DNA of 52,019 nucleotides from JBFLYC01 sp040756735 (GCA_040756735.1 JBFLYC010000028.1:1-52019); one strand, 5' to 3'; positions 38,386-46,832 are shown, counted from the stretch's first letter. A program made the numbers and translations. Notes: generated by a model not told the origin, from the letters alone.

Positions 38386-39315
38386 TTATTGCCTAATGAA
38401 CATCTGGGTAAACATTTTGCCATAAGGGCCGCCGTCTACAATACCTATACCTATATGGGTATATTTAGCATTTAAAATATTAGCCCTGTGACCGGAAGAA
38501 TTCATTAAATTGGTATGTGCTGTTTCAACCGTAGGAGCTCCGGCCAAATTCTCACCAGCTGCACTATATTTGATACCGGCTGCTTTCATCATATCAAAGG
38601 GTGAACCGTAAGTGGGAGACTGATGGGCAAAATATTTGTTTTTTATCATATCTTCAGATTTAAGTCTGGCAAGTTTTACAAGTTCAGGATGTACAGTTAA
38701 GGGCTGCAACCCTGCTTTTGTTCTTTCCTGATTGACCAGATTTAGCATCTTCTGTTCATCAGCAGTTAAAATACTAGGCTGTGAAGGCTTGCCTTCATCC
38801 GGCTTGCCTGGTTGAGGGGCTGGGTCTGGGTTAGGGTTAGGCGCTGGTTTGGGCGGCTCAACCTGCTTTGGCGGCTGAACAGGCTGAAGATTCTCCAATG
38901 CTTTTTTAAAGTTGCTATTCCATATGTTAAGTAATCCCCATAATGTAGACCCATTGGCCAGTAGATCAGCATTAGTTACTGTAGCAATAATTTGATTGTC
39001 CGCCACAAGTGCTGGACAACCGTTAATAACCTTGATGCCAAGAGTATTAGTATTCAGCTGACCTTTGTCAGCTAGTCCTTGCAGCCTGCCTTGAATGATA
39101 TTACTCCTATCAAAGGCTGATAAGCCGTTTGGTATACTTCTAAACCTCATTACCACTTGATCATTTACTACAAGTTCATAAATGTCTGCATTTCCACCAG
39201 GCCTTGTTTTAATGTCAACAGTCTGTGCAGATATCGGTGCCGATAAACCAAGCAGCAAGCCAACAACTAGAAGAACAACTACAATTCTTTTACAAGCTAA
39301 AATTCTTTTTTTCAT
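38386..39315 (-). CDS. Secreted CAP/SCP-domain protein (YkwD-like)
   Basis: A 309-aa exported protein. A signal peptide (basic MKKRILACKR, then a hydrophobic run to SAQ near residue 31) is followed by a region of about 115 residues without a recognised family. Then comes a Pro/Asn/Lys linker (PPKPAPNPNPDPAPQPGKPD) and the CAP domain from about 183: EQKMLNLVNQERTKAGLQPL, LVKLARLKSEDMIKNKYFAH, AAGENLAG, MNSSGHRANILNAKYTHIGIG. The His/Glu cavity residues of CAP proteins are kept. A role in spore coat or surface is likely from relatives. AAGGAGG precedes ATG. Confidence 0.88.
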   Translation of the reverse strand: MKKRILACKRIVVVLLVVGLLLGLSAPISAQTVDIKTRPGGNADIYELVVNDQVVMRFRSIPNGLSAFDRSNIIQGRLQGLADKGQLNTNTLGIKVINGCPALVADNQIIATVTNADLLANGSTLWGLLNIWNSNFKKALENLQPVQPPKQVEPPKPAPNPNPDPAPQPGKPDEGKPSQPSILTADEQKMLNLVNQERTKAGLQPLTVHPELVKLARLKSEDMIKNKYFAHQSPTYGSPFDMMKAAGIKYSAAGENLAGAPTVETAHTNLMNSSGHRANILNAKYTHIGIGIVDGGPYGKMFTQMFIRQ

Positions 39316-39619
39316 GTAAATCCTCCTTTGATGTCAGTTTTACTGCTTAGCAAAAATATCATCATCGGTTCCTTAATGAGTCTATTTTTGATAAGCAGTA
39401 CAAGTACATGTTCATTTACATAATACATGTCCTTTGTATATTAATACGATAAGCAAGCTTTATTTCTGTCCATTTAATTGAGTTAAGTACTGTGTAAATA
39501 TTGGCAGCGTATATAATTAGTTCTTGCTGCCCGAGCTAAAAAATCATGAAGCAAACTCCAATGCCATAGCAGGAAAAAATGATTTTAAAAAGAAGCTATT
39601 TTTTAAGGATGTGATAAAC

Positions 39620-41224
39620 ATGACAACAGAGCGCTCCTCTCGCATAAGAATTAAAGCCAGAGACAGAATAGGCATGGCTCTAGACATCTTAAAAATTATC
39701 TTTGAATTTGGTATAAACCTTAAAGCAGTAGAAGTTGAACCTGGACTTATGTGGATAAAAATGGACCAGGATTCAAGAGTTGACCAGAATTTATTGATGG
39801 ACCGGCTGCTCATTGAGGAAGATGTGGAAGAAGTACAGTTGATAGATTTTTTACCTCAGGAGCAGAGAGAAAAACATATTGAAGCTGTACTGGACGCCAC
39901 AAGAGAGGGCATTATCTCCATTGATAACAAGGGCATTATTACCACGTTTAATTCAGGCGCTGAAAAAACCCTAAAGATCAAATCCCAAGAAGTGATAGGG
40001 AAACATATTGCAGATATCCTGTCCCCTGATCTTCCCATGTTAAAAACCATTAAAACAGGCGAAAGTTATGACAACATAGAAATTGTACTCAACCTGGATA
40101 ATGCCAAATGCCATTATCTTACAAGCGGCCGCCCCATTCTGGATGAAAGAGGCTGTCCTATTAGTGCTGTCGCCACAGTTTTAGATATGGAAAATGTTAT
40201 GGAACTTGTCTATTCCTTTACAAGACCTTCTATGATTACCTTTGATGAAATTGTAGGGAAAAGCGAGAAAATGAAAAAGATCAAGGACTTTGCCAGGTTC
40301 ATAGCTAAAGGTTATTCTACGATTCTAATCAGAGGAGAAAGTGGAACCGGCAAAGAACTTTTTGCCAGGTCAATTCATATGGCAAGTCTTCGCAAGGATA
40401 AACCTTTTGTGCCGGTAAACTGTGCGGCTTTACCAGAAACCCTGTTAGAAAGTGAATTGTTTGGGTATGATGAAGGCGCCTTTACAGGTGCAAAAAAGGG
40501 AGGACGCCAGGGGCTTTTTAAGTTTGCTGACAAGGGCACCATTTTTTTGGATGAAATCGGAGAACTATCTCCTAACCTGCAAGCAAAACTTTTAAGGGTC
40601 CTGCAAGAGGGTAAAATAAGAAAAATCGGCAGTGATGAGGAAATAGCTGTAGACGTAAGAGTAATAGCCGCCAGCAATCGAAACTTGGAAGAACTCATGA
40701 AAACAGGAAGGTTTAGAAATGACTTGTATTACAGGTTAAATGTAATCCCTTTATACATCCCACCTCTTAGGGAACGAAGAGAAGATATACCAGTCTTAGT
40801 AGAACACTTTATAGAAAAGTTTGCCCAGAGAATGAATAAGACCATACCTGGCATACATGAAAAAGCAGCAGAAAAACTCTTAAACTATAATTGGCCCGGA
40901 AATGTTCGCGAATTATCCAATGTTCTTGAAAGGGCGCTAAACTTATGTGAGCAAGTTATTCAACCAGAACATCTTTTCCTTGGAGAAGAAGGAGAAATGT
41001 ATTTTAGCATTAAAGGGCATGAAGAAACACAAATTAACAATAATCTCAAAGAAATTGTCCAAGCTGCTGAGAAAAAAGCCATTATAGAGGCTTTAGACAA
41101 ACACAAGAGTATTAGAAGAGCTGCAAAATGCTTGCAAGTTTCCCATGTAACTCTATTAAATAAAATTAAATTATATGGATTAAAAACTAAAGAGCATATA
41201 TCCCCTATAAATCCCTCCAAATAA
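39620..41224 (+). CDS. TyrR-like sigma-54-dependent activator (ACT-PAS-AAA+-HTH)
   Basis: A 534-aa enhancer-binding protein. An ACT-like region at residues 5-75 (RIRIKARDRIGMALDILKII) is followed by a PAS domain about 85-190 (VLDATREGIISIDNKGIITTF). The AAA+ domain has GESGTGKELFARSIH, the sigma-54-contacting GAFTGA, DEIGELSPNLQAKLLRVLQ and NWPGNVRELSNVLERAL. A Fis-type HTH (RRAAKCLQVSHVTLLNKI) ends it. The ACT domain suggests response to an amino acid. ATG 39620 with AAGGATG is taken rather than the longer frame from 39524. The methionine gamma-lyase gene directly downstream has a -24/-12 promoter, its probable target. Confidence 0.9.
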   Translation: MTTERSSRIRIKARDRIGMALDILKIIFEFGINLKAVEVEPGLMWIKMDQDSRVDQNLLMDRLLIEEDVEEVQLIDFLPQEQREKHIEAVLDATREGIISIDNKGIITTFNSGAEKTLKIKSQEVIGKHIADILSPDLPMLKTIKTGESYDNIEIVLNLDNAKCHYLTSGRPILDERGCPISAVATVLDMENVMELVYSFTRPSMITFDEIVGKSEKMKKIKDFARFIAKGYSTILIRGESGTGKELFARSIHMASLRKDKPFVPVNCAALPETLLESELFGYDEGAFTGAKKGGRQGLFKFADKGTIFLDEIGELSPNLQAKLLRVLQEGKIRKIGSDEEIAVDVRVIAASNRNLEELMKTGRFRNDLYYRLNVIPLYIPPLRERREDIPVLVEHFIEKFAQRMNKTIPGIHEKAAEKLLNYNWPGNVRELSNVLERALNLCEQVIQPEHLFLGEEGEMYFSIKGHEETQINNNLKEIVQAAEKKAIIEALDKHKSIRRAAKCLQVSHVTLLNKIKLYGLKTKEHISPINPSK

Positions 41225-41260
41225 AATAACCATGGTAATTAATCTTACCATGGTTATTTT
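41223..41260 (+). terminator. Terminator of the sigma-54 activator gene
   Basis: AAAATAACCATGGTAA pairs perfectly with TTACCATGGTTATTTT (16 bp, 6-nt loop), then ATTTACC. Confidence 0.9.
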
Positions 41261-41342
41261 ATTTACCGCTTTTTCTGCTTGCTGGTAATTATTTTTACCA
41301 ACCAACTTGCCGCCCCCTTTGGCTCAGTAAGGCAATTACATT

Positions 41343-41358
41343 TGGCACCAATTTTGCT
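41343..41358 (+). promoter_or_regulatory. Sigma-54 (-24/-12) promoter of the methionine gamma-lyase gene
   Basis: TGGCAC-CAATT-TTGCT matches the consensus TGGCAC-N5-TTGCW, with GG and GC 10 bp apart. It lies 58 bp before ATG 41417 and right after the gene for a sigma-54 activator. Confidence 0.85.
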
Positions 41359-41416
41359 ACTAGGTTTAATTAACAGGATGAAACTAATCAGGAGTCACCA
41401 AAGGAAGGATGCTCAC

Positions 41417-42631
41417 ATGACAAAACAGGATTTAGGGTTTAATTCTAAGGCTATTCATGCAGGTCATAAAACTTGCCCAACTACAGGTTCCCATGTGTCC
41501 CCCATCTACCAAACATCAACCTTTGTTTTTCAGGATGTTGCACAAGGAGCTCGCAGATTCTCCGGGGAAGAAAAAGGATATATTTATACCAGGCTGGGAA
41601 ATCCTACTCAAACTGAATTGGAAGAAAAAATGGCTGCCCTGGAAGGAACCGAAGCAGCATTAGCCACTGGTTCTGGGATGGCGGCTATTTCAACCGCTCT
41701 CCTGGCGCTTTTACAGTCTGGAGACCATATAGTAGCCAGCAAGACATTATACGGATGTACTCACAGCCTTATTAAAATCATCCTGCCCAGATATGGCATT
41801 AAGGTTAGTTTTGTGGATGCTTCTGATCCATTAAATATAGAAAAAGCCATGTCCAGCAATACCAAAGCAGTCTATGTGGAAACCCCCAGCAACCCCACCA
41901 TGGAACTTATTGATTTACGAAAAGCAGCTTCCATTGCTCACAAGTATGGAGCCAGGCTGGTTGTGGATAATACTTTCATGTCGCCATATTTACAGCGCCC
42001 TATTGAGCACGGCGCCGATGTAGTAGTCTACAGCGCTACAAAATATATCGGAGGACATGGGGATGTGATTGCTGGAATAATCTTAGGTCCTACGGATTTG
42101 CTAACAGAAATGAAGTTTCCCTACTTTAAAGATTTTGGTGGAGTCATTAGTCCCTTCGATGCATGGTTATTAACCAGGGGATTAAAAACCCTTGGAGTAC
42201 GAATGGAACGTCACTGCGAAAACGCGCTAAAGGTAGCTGAATATCTAGCTGTTCATCCCCTGATTGAGCGCGTATACTATCCCGGCTTAAAATCCCACCC
42301 ACAGCACGAATTAGCCAAAAAACAGATGGACGGGTTCGGCGGAATGATCAGTTTCGAGCTAAAGGGCGGCTTTGAAGCAGGCAAAACACTGATGAACAAT
42401 GTAAAGCTCATTACCTTAGCAGTAAGCTTGGGTTGTGTCGACTCGCTAATCCAACACCCTGCATCCATGACTCATTCCCCGGTTCCACCCGAAGAAAGAC
42501 TAACAGCCGGCATCTCTGATGGTCTAGTAAGGTTATCCGTAGGACTTGAGGATGTAAAGGATATTATAGCAGACTTAGAGCAAGCACTAAATTGTGCAGC
42601 AAAAAAACTTGGCAGAAAAGCCAGCTATTAA
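41417..42631 (+). CDS. Methionine gamma-lyase (Cys/Met metabolism PLP enzyme)
   Basis: A 404-aa PLP enzyme that splits methionine into 2-oxobutyrate, methanethiol and ammonia. Landmarks are AIHAGHKTCPTTGSHVSPIY, TGSGMAAISTALLALL, YGCTHSLI with Cys114 (equivalent to the special Cys116 of P. putida MGL), ETPSNPTMELIDL, and YSATKYIGGHGDV with PLP lysine K209. Cystathionine gamma-lyase/synthase is the alternative, but the cysteine favours MGL. The frame is open upstream through the sigma-54 promoter, so ATG 41417 with AAGGAAGGA is chosen. Regulation is by sigma-54 and probably by the ACT-domain activator next door. Confidence 0.85.
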   Translation: MTKQDLGFNSKAIHAGHKTCPTTGSHVSPIYQTSTFVFQDVAQGARRFSGEEKGYIYTRLGNPTQTELEEKMAALEGTEAALATGSGMAAISTALLALLQSGDHIVASKTLYGCTHSLIKIILPRYGIKVSFVDASDPLNIEKAMSSNTKAVYVETPSNPTMELIDLRKAASIAHKYGARLVVDNTFMSPYLQRPIEHGADVVVYSATKYIGGHGDVIAGIILGPTDLLTEMKFPYFKDFGGVISPFDAWLLTRGLKTLGVRMERHCENALKVAEYLAVHPLIERVYYPGLKSHPQHELAKKQMDGFGGMISFELKGGFEAGKTLMNNVKLITLAVSLGCVDSLIQHPASMTHSPVPPEERLTAGISDGLVRLSVGLEDVKDIIADLEQALNCAAKKLGRKASY

Positions 42632-42664
42632 AAACTAAAAGTAAAAAAGCAAATTAAAAGCTGA

Positions 42665-42697
42665 AAGCCGCCGTACAGGCGGCTTCTCATTTTTCTC
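42665..42697 (+). terminator. Terminator of the methionine gamma-lyase gene
   Basis: AAGCCGCC-GTACA-GGCGGCTT followed by CTCATTTTTCTC. Confidence 0.85.
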
Positions 42698-42884
42698 ATT
42701 CTGGACAGTATTTTTTCGCCAGCTGACGCATCCTGCTTATCTGATATATTTTTTCTCTTTGTACTTCTTGTAATAGCCTTACAACATCTCCAGGAAGACC
42801 TGCCCCAGAAGCAAACTTAACATACTGCTTAATCTGGCCTTCCTCATAGCGTATTAACCGGCTTAATATCTCTTTCAATTCCAT
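42696..42884 (-). CDS. Small helical protein of unknown function (62 aa)
   Basis: ATG 42884 has CGGAGGTAG upstream; a longer frame would run back into the glycosyltransferase gene. The product (MELKEILSRLIRYEEGQIKQ, YVKFASGAGLPGDVVRLLQE, then EKIYQISRMRQLAKKYCPE) is all helix, charged, without signal or membrane segment. It lies 16 bp after the glycosyltransferase gene and probably shares its transcript. A two-helix ferritin-like hairpin is conceivable; no family is recognised. Confidence 0.6.
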   Translation of the reverse strand: MELKEILSRLIRYEEGQIKQYVKFASGAGLPGDVVRLLQEVQREKIYQISRMRQLAKKYCPE

Positions 42885-42900
42885 AGGTTCTACCTCCGTG

Positions 42901-43767
42901 TTAGAAAGGTATTTCAAATTTATTAAAAAACCAGTCATCGTTATATTTCCTCTTTTGAATATACTGCTCCCTCTGCAGATGAACATCACTGGCAGCAAGC
43001 ATATCTGCAATCTTCTGATAATTTGTTCTTTCCCTTAAAATGCAATACAGCTTGGAGATTCTTTCCAACTTAAAGTGGCTTATGGCCATTCTCATAAAGT
43101 TGTAGCTTACATGAGTAAAATTAACGGAATATGGATGTTTTGAGCGGAATTTGTGCAAAACAATCACTTCTGGGCAAATGCAGCAAACATGGCCAAAAAG
43201 CCACAGCTTTAAGGATATTTCCTCATCTTCATGACCCCAGACCTTAAAGCCTCCATCAAAACCATCAATGCTCTTAAAGACCTCTTTTTTGACTGCTAAA
43301 CACCCTCCTGGAAGCAGCGGCACTTCCATTGCTTCATTAGGCGGCCTTGGAAGCCATCTGACCCTCAATCTATCATCCCAGGTTAGTCCATAACCTACTT
43401 GATTAGGATTACCCAAGACCCCTATCCCAGGAGCCGCTGCACCAGCTTTGTCATGCTCTAGCATGAACATCAATGTATCTAGCCAGCCAGGCACAAAAAT
43501 CATATGGGCGTCACAAAAAACATAAATACCCCCCTTTGCTTTGCTGGCTCCAAAGTTGCGGGCTCTAGCCGCACCCAGGCCGCTTCCCCTATAAAATCTT
43601 ACCAAAGGATATCTTTGAGAAAGACCCTCGCAGCATCCATCTGTTGAGCCATCATCAACAACTATTATTTCATGTTGTGCTCGCACCTTACATTGATGCA
43701 GCGATTCAAGTGTCATATCAAGGTTTTGCCCTTCATTTTTGCAGGGAATTATAATAGATACCAGCAT
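42901..43767 (-). CDS. Family 2 glycosyltransferase (GalNAc-transferase-like motifs)
   Basis: A 288-aa GT-A enzyme: SIIIPCKNEGQNLDMTLESL, EIIVVDDGSTD, then a metal-binding D-A-H (YVFCDAHMIFVPGWLD) instead of the usual DxD. FKVWGHEDEEISLKLWLFG contains the acidic catalytic loop. D-x-H together with W-G-x-E-(D/N)-x-E-x-S is the pattern of polypeptide GalNAc-transferase-type GT2 proteins. The C-terminal 70 residues are basic and helical. The acceptor is unknown. It has no membrane helix. It forms a unit with the 62-aa gene. Confidence 0.82.
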   Translation of the reverse strand: MLVSIIIPCKNEGQNLDMTLESLHQCKVRAQHEIIVVDDGSTDGCCEGLSQRYPLVRFYRGSGLGAARARNFGASKAKGGIYVFCDAHMIFVPGWLDTLMFMLEHDKAGAAAPGIGVLGNPNQVGYGLTWDDRLRVRWLPRPPNEAMEVPLLPGGCLAVKKEVFKSIDGFDGGFKVWGHEDEEISLKLWLFGHVCCICPEVIVLHKFRSKHPYSVNFTHVSYNFMRMAISHFKLERISKLYCILRERTNYQKIADMLAASDVHLQREQYIQKRKYNDDWFFNKFEIPF

Positions 43768-43797
43768 GGCATACTCCCATAAAGCATAAAATCATTA

Positions 43798-43860
43798 TTT
43801 AGGGACATTCATAAGTTGGGGACATTCCTCCGAAGGTGGTGTGTCCCCTAACCTTATTTA
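43798..43860 (-). repeat. Dispersed GGGGACA repeat copy
   Basis: TTGGGGACATTCCTCCGAAG, GTGGTGTGTCCCCTAACCTT plus one ACATTCATAAG arm. It is nearly identical in sequence to units of the 50.3-kb array, between the GT2 start and the protease gene end. Confidence 0.88.
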
Positions 43861-43948
43861 TATGCCACAATCTTTTCTCATGCCACAAAAAACAAGCAGG
43901 ATAACCCTGCTTACAGAAAAAGGAGTGTATTGATTATGCTTAAAACAC

Positions 43949-44956
43949 TTAAAAGGTTATGTCCAGGCCCTTCATAACATTGGATATCTTGTTAAACAAA
44001 GTTGCATTTTCAGATCCTGCAAATAGAAGCCCCAATGCCTGGTTCTCGTGGTTTAATATTAAAGAACCACTGTCCCCCGGTCCGGATTTAATATTGCTAA
44101 GCGCCTGCTCTGAAAACATAGCAAAGCTGTTTTGCCCTAAAGCAACTCTCATAGTTACATCAACAGCCCTAACAATACCTTCTGTATAGCCGGTAGTCCT
44201 GCCGGTTTTCCTGATTTTTTCACCCAATACAGGATCTTTAACTCCAGTAACTCTGCCTATTTCCAGAATATCATCACGAACTATGCCAATGGGCTTGGCT
44301 AAAGCCGCATCAATTATATTATCACGTGCTTCGGTTTTCATCAGCTTCATAGAATATGAAGGTTTTACTGCCTTAAAGATGGTATTCGCTACTGAAACTG
44401 CACCCATGGCCAATGGACATGTGGATTCGGTCTGCAGTTTATAAATAGGGGAATATCTATATAGGTGCGCAACCACGTCTTCATCAGCCTTTCCTCCATC
44501 ATAGGCTCCAGGCTGCAAAATGGGATCTCCCTCTTTTGCCCTGCCATCCCTGCCATCTGTAATATTGGCAAGCACATGATTATTGGATAAGAGCAGGGGG
44601 CTTCCAGTTTTTTTGTCTTTAACCACTGCACCCAGCGTACCGGCAGAAATTGCATAATGACCAATACTGCACCCTGGCCTGAGGGGCCTATATCTTTCTA
44701 TGTTTGCCAATAGCTTCATTTCTCCAATTTCAATTACGTCCGTTGGATTATCCTCTAGCTTCTCGGGCACTAATTGGTGGGTTCTTAAATCAGCTTTTTT
44801 TACTTTTTTCTTGACAAAAACTACTACCGATTGGTCACCGGTTACCATTCCGTCCTTCTCTTTCATACCAATACCAACACCAACAACATTGTCAATCTCC
44901 ATTATTTTTTCACGATTACGCTGCAGAGTCCTCAACAAATCTTTTACCTTTTTCAT
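43949..44956 (-). CDS. Trypsin-like serine protease with N-terminal domain
   Basis: A 335-aa protein. Residues 15-75 are a separate region (EIDNVVGVGIGMKEKDG, then a VVVFVKKK strand) like those that precede chymotrypsin-fold domains in bacterial proteins. The protease part has LLLSNNHVLA (His127), IIDAALAKPIG (Asp216) and the nucleophile in SGPGDSGSLI (Ser296). No signal peptide is visible, so it acts in the cytoplasm, mother cell or forespore. The substrate is unknown. GGAGGTGAGG precedes ATG. Confidence 0.82.
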   Translation of the reverse strand: MKKVKDLLRTLQRNREKIMEIDNVVGVGIGMKEKDGMVTGDQSVVVFVKKKVKKADLRTHQLVPEKLEDNPTDVIEIGEMKLLANIERYRPLRPGCSIGHYAISAGTLGAVVKDKKTGSPLLLSNNHVLANITDGRDGRAKEGDPILQPGAYDGGKADEDVVAHLYRYSPIYKLQTESTCPLAMGAVSVANTIFKAVKPSYSMKLMKTEARDNIIDAALAKPIGIVRDDILEIGRVTGVKDPVLGEKIRKTGRTTGYTEGIVRAVDVTMRVALGQNSFAMFSEQALSNIKSGPGDSGSLILNHENQALGLLFAGSENATLFNKISNVMKGLDITF

Positions 44957-45013
44957 TTAGGCCTCACCTCCCACTACATAATATGTAATGAGAAATAAAC
45001 TGCTACAATAATA

Positions 45014-45170
45014 AAGGGGACATAAGGCCAGGGGACACACCGAATAAGGCCAGGGGACACACCGAATAAGGTCAGGGGACACACCTCTAGGGAGGAATGT
45101 CCCCAACGTATAGGAATGTCCCCAACGTATAGGAATGTCCCAAACGCAAGAGAAATGTCCATATATGCAG
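45014..45170 (+). repeat. Repeat copy with two internal micro-tandem expansions
   Basis: ATAAGGCCAGGGGACACACC recurs at 45022, 45044 and 45066 (22-bp period). AGGAATGTCCCCAACGTAT then recurs at 45093, 45112 and 45131 (19-bp period). Thus each arm of the hairpin is independently triplicated, the left arms all before the right arms. Confidence 0.93.
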
Positions 45171-45206
45171 CTTTACTTGACATCGTAGGAATGTTTTCCA
45201 AATAAT

Positions 45207-45234
45207 AGCCCTTCCCATTTGCATGGGAAGGGCT
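45207..45234 (-). terminator. Terminator after the 45240 gene
   Basis: AGCCCTTCCCAT and ATGGGAAGGGCT (12 bp, 4-nt loop); the minus strand continues ATTATTTGG. Confidence 0.8.
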
Positions 45235-45239
45235 GGCGT

Positions 45240-45581
45240 CTAATTGCTTATTAAAAGTACGAGTAAAATAATTATTAAAATAGGATCTTTTTTAGGGCCA
45301 TTTAAAATGAAAAAGAGAATTAACAAAAGCAGCAAGTTATCGTTAAAAAAACCTGCAGTAATGGATTCCTCTACTGGTGAGTAATCAAAACCACCATGTT
45401 CTTGTTCAGGCTCTTTAACAATTATTTCTGAGTCATTTGCTTGTTCCGGAATTTCAACCTCTTCGACTAAGCCTTCATTATCATTATGCATATCCATTTT
45501 TTTATCTACCGCTCTGCCACCCCTGGATAGCTTTTTGACTTCAGGATATCCATCATCATCAAACTTAAAAGTCCTAATCAA
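45240..45581 (-). CDS. Acidic protein with C-terminal membrane hairpin, unknown
   Basis: A 113-aa protein. The first 75 residues are polar and acidic (DNEGLVEEVEIPEQANDSEI). The end holds two short very hydrophobic stretches (LLLLLILFFIL and ILIIILLVLLI) joined by NGPKKDP, with only two residues after the second. It starts with TTG, has GGGGGG upstream, and overlaps the stop of the preceding gene (TTGA), so the two are co-translated. No family is recognised; small Leu/Ile-rich tails like this are common in sporulation proteins. Confidence 0.55.
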   Translation of the reverse strand: MIRTFKFDDDGYPEVKKLSRGGRAVDKKMDMHNDNEGLVEEVEIPEQANDSEIIVKEPEQEHGGFDYSPVEESITAGFFNDNLLLLLILFFILNGPKKDPILIIILLVLLISN

Positions 45582-45916
45582 ATTAATCCCCCCTTATTGA
45601 ACTTTCCCAGTTCTCTAACAAAAAACGAGACATTTAGACCCTTAACATATTGCTCCATAACAGCTTGTTTTTTCTCAGACAAAAATGGTTTAAGAGCTAG
45701 CAGCAGGTTTATGGTGGGATCAACATGGCTCATTTTTTGACTTACTTCTTCCGCTTCCCTCGACCTTTTTTCAATCATGCTATTGATCATTCCTCTTAAC
45801 TGTTCTCCCTGTCCTTTGCTGCCAAGAACTTGGCTTAGGCGACTGATATTTTCCAGCAAGTCATCACTGTTAAGCATTGATAACAATTTGTTATAATCTA
45901 ATTGATTATTAGACAC
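45578..45916 (-). CDS. Helical soluble protein, unknown
   Basis: A 112-aa protein rich in helices (LLSMLNSDDLLENISRLSQV, MINSMIEKRSREAEEVSQKM, INLLLALKPFLSEKKQAVME) without signal or TM segment. The N-terminal half is heptad-like. It starts with GTG behind GGGGGG. Its stop overlaps the start of the acidic membrane-tailed protein, suggesting that both work together, perhaps in spore assembly, but nothing proves this. Confidence 0.55.
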   Translation of the reverse strand: MSNNQLDYNKLLSMLNSDDLLENISRLSQVLGSKGQGEQLRGMINSMIEKRSREAEEVSQKMSHVDPTINLLLALKPFLSEKKQAVMEQYVKGLNVSFFVRELGKFNKGGLI

Positions 45917-46153
45917 AGACTATCCCCCCTAATTAAAGTTAATTGACTACCAATAAAATAGCCACATTAGACAAATTACTTTCACCCATATACTATGAAA
46001 CTTATCAGGCGAGTGTTACTGAAAACTTCTCTAGTTTAATCAATACCCAGCATAATCTCTTCTGTGTTCTCCAAAATACTTATTCTTGCCATTGGTTTCA
46101 CTTTTTCTATCCAATCTCATAGAATATAAAAAGAAAAAAAGGAGGTTAATCAA

Positions 46154-46723
46154 TTGGATGGAGAAAAAAGAAATGCCATGCGGCAGCTGCACGGCCCCTT
46201 AACTATTCCCAAGGTTGATGAACCTTATCCACCTATAAAAGTATTAGAACCAAACTCCAGGTATGCCCGGATTCTCCTGGACAGCTATTCTGGAGTAGTA
46301 AGCGAAATGACGGCAATTAACATGTATTTATATCACCATTTTGATGCAGAAGCCACCCTGCCGGAGTTTGCTGATGTAGTTGAAGGGGTTGCAATTGTAG
46401 AAATGCATCATCTCGAGATTTTGGCAAAGTTAATTATTCTATTGGGAGGGGACCCCAGATACTTTGGTTCCGATGGAACCTGGTGGTCCGGGAGGTTTGT
46501 GGATTACTTTACTGGGGAACCATGCATGCAGATTGATGCTGATATCAGGGCTGAGCAAGCAGCCATAAAAGGTTATAGATTAGCAATAATTGAAATAGAT
46601 GACCCTTATGTACAGGCAATGCTCCAAAGGATCATTAAGGACGAACAGCTGCATCTTGACCTTTTTACTGAACTTTTCAACACGTATTGTTTAAAGCGGG
46701 ATAAGGTAAGGGGACAGACCTAA
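46154..46723 (+). CDS. Ferritin-like di-iron protein
   Basis: A 189-aa protein with a four-helix ferritin-like pattern. Helix 1 has SGVVSEMTAINMYLYHHF; helix 2 ends in VEMHHLEILAKLI (ExxH); helix 3 has ADIRAEQAAIKGYRLAI; helix 4 has IIKDEQLHLDLF (ExxH). Glu and ExxH placement fits rubrerythrin/bacterioferritin-type iron sites; WWSGRFVDYF is a distinct insert. It is probably an iron or oxidant-handling protein, or a coat-associated ferritin-like protein. It starts with TTG, GGAGG 8 nt upstream. The last residues (KVRGQT) are encoded by the dispersed repeat. Confidence 0.7.
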   Translation: MDGEKRNAMRQLHGPLTIPKVDEPYPPIKVLEPNSRYARILLDSYSGVVSEMTAINMYLYHHFDAEATLPEFADVVEGVAIVEMHHLEILAKLIILLGGDPRYFGSDGTWWSGRFVDYFTGEPCMQIDADIRAEQAAIKGYRLAIIEIDDPYVQAMLQRIIKDEQLHLDLFTELFNTYCLKRDKVRGQT

Positions 46724-46800
46724 ACAAGGTCAAACAAGGTCAGGGGACACACCTCCCTCGCCGCGTAAACGCTTGGTTTGGAGGAATGTTCCCAACGTAG
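46702..46800 (+). repeat. Dispersed repeat copy at a gene end
   Basis: AAGGTAAGGGGACAGACC, AACAAGGTCAGGGGACACACC, CTCGCCGCGTAAACGCTTGG and GGAGGAATGTTCCCAACG. It gives the ferritin-like gene its final six codons and its stop. Confidence 0.85.
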
Positions 46801-46832
46801 ACAAGGAGGGTAAGTAATGCCTCCCAAAAATA

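Noticed and set aside
41279..41416. 46-residue extension of methionine gamma-lyase
   Set aside because: It overlaps the sigma-54 promoter, which lies downstream of that start. The SD and family N-terminus point to 41417.
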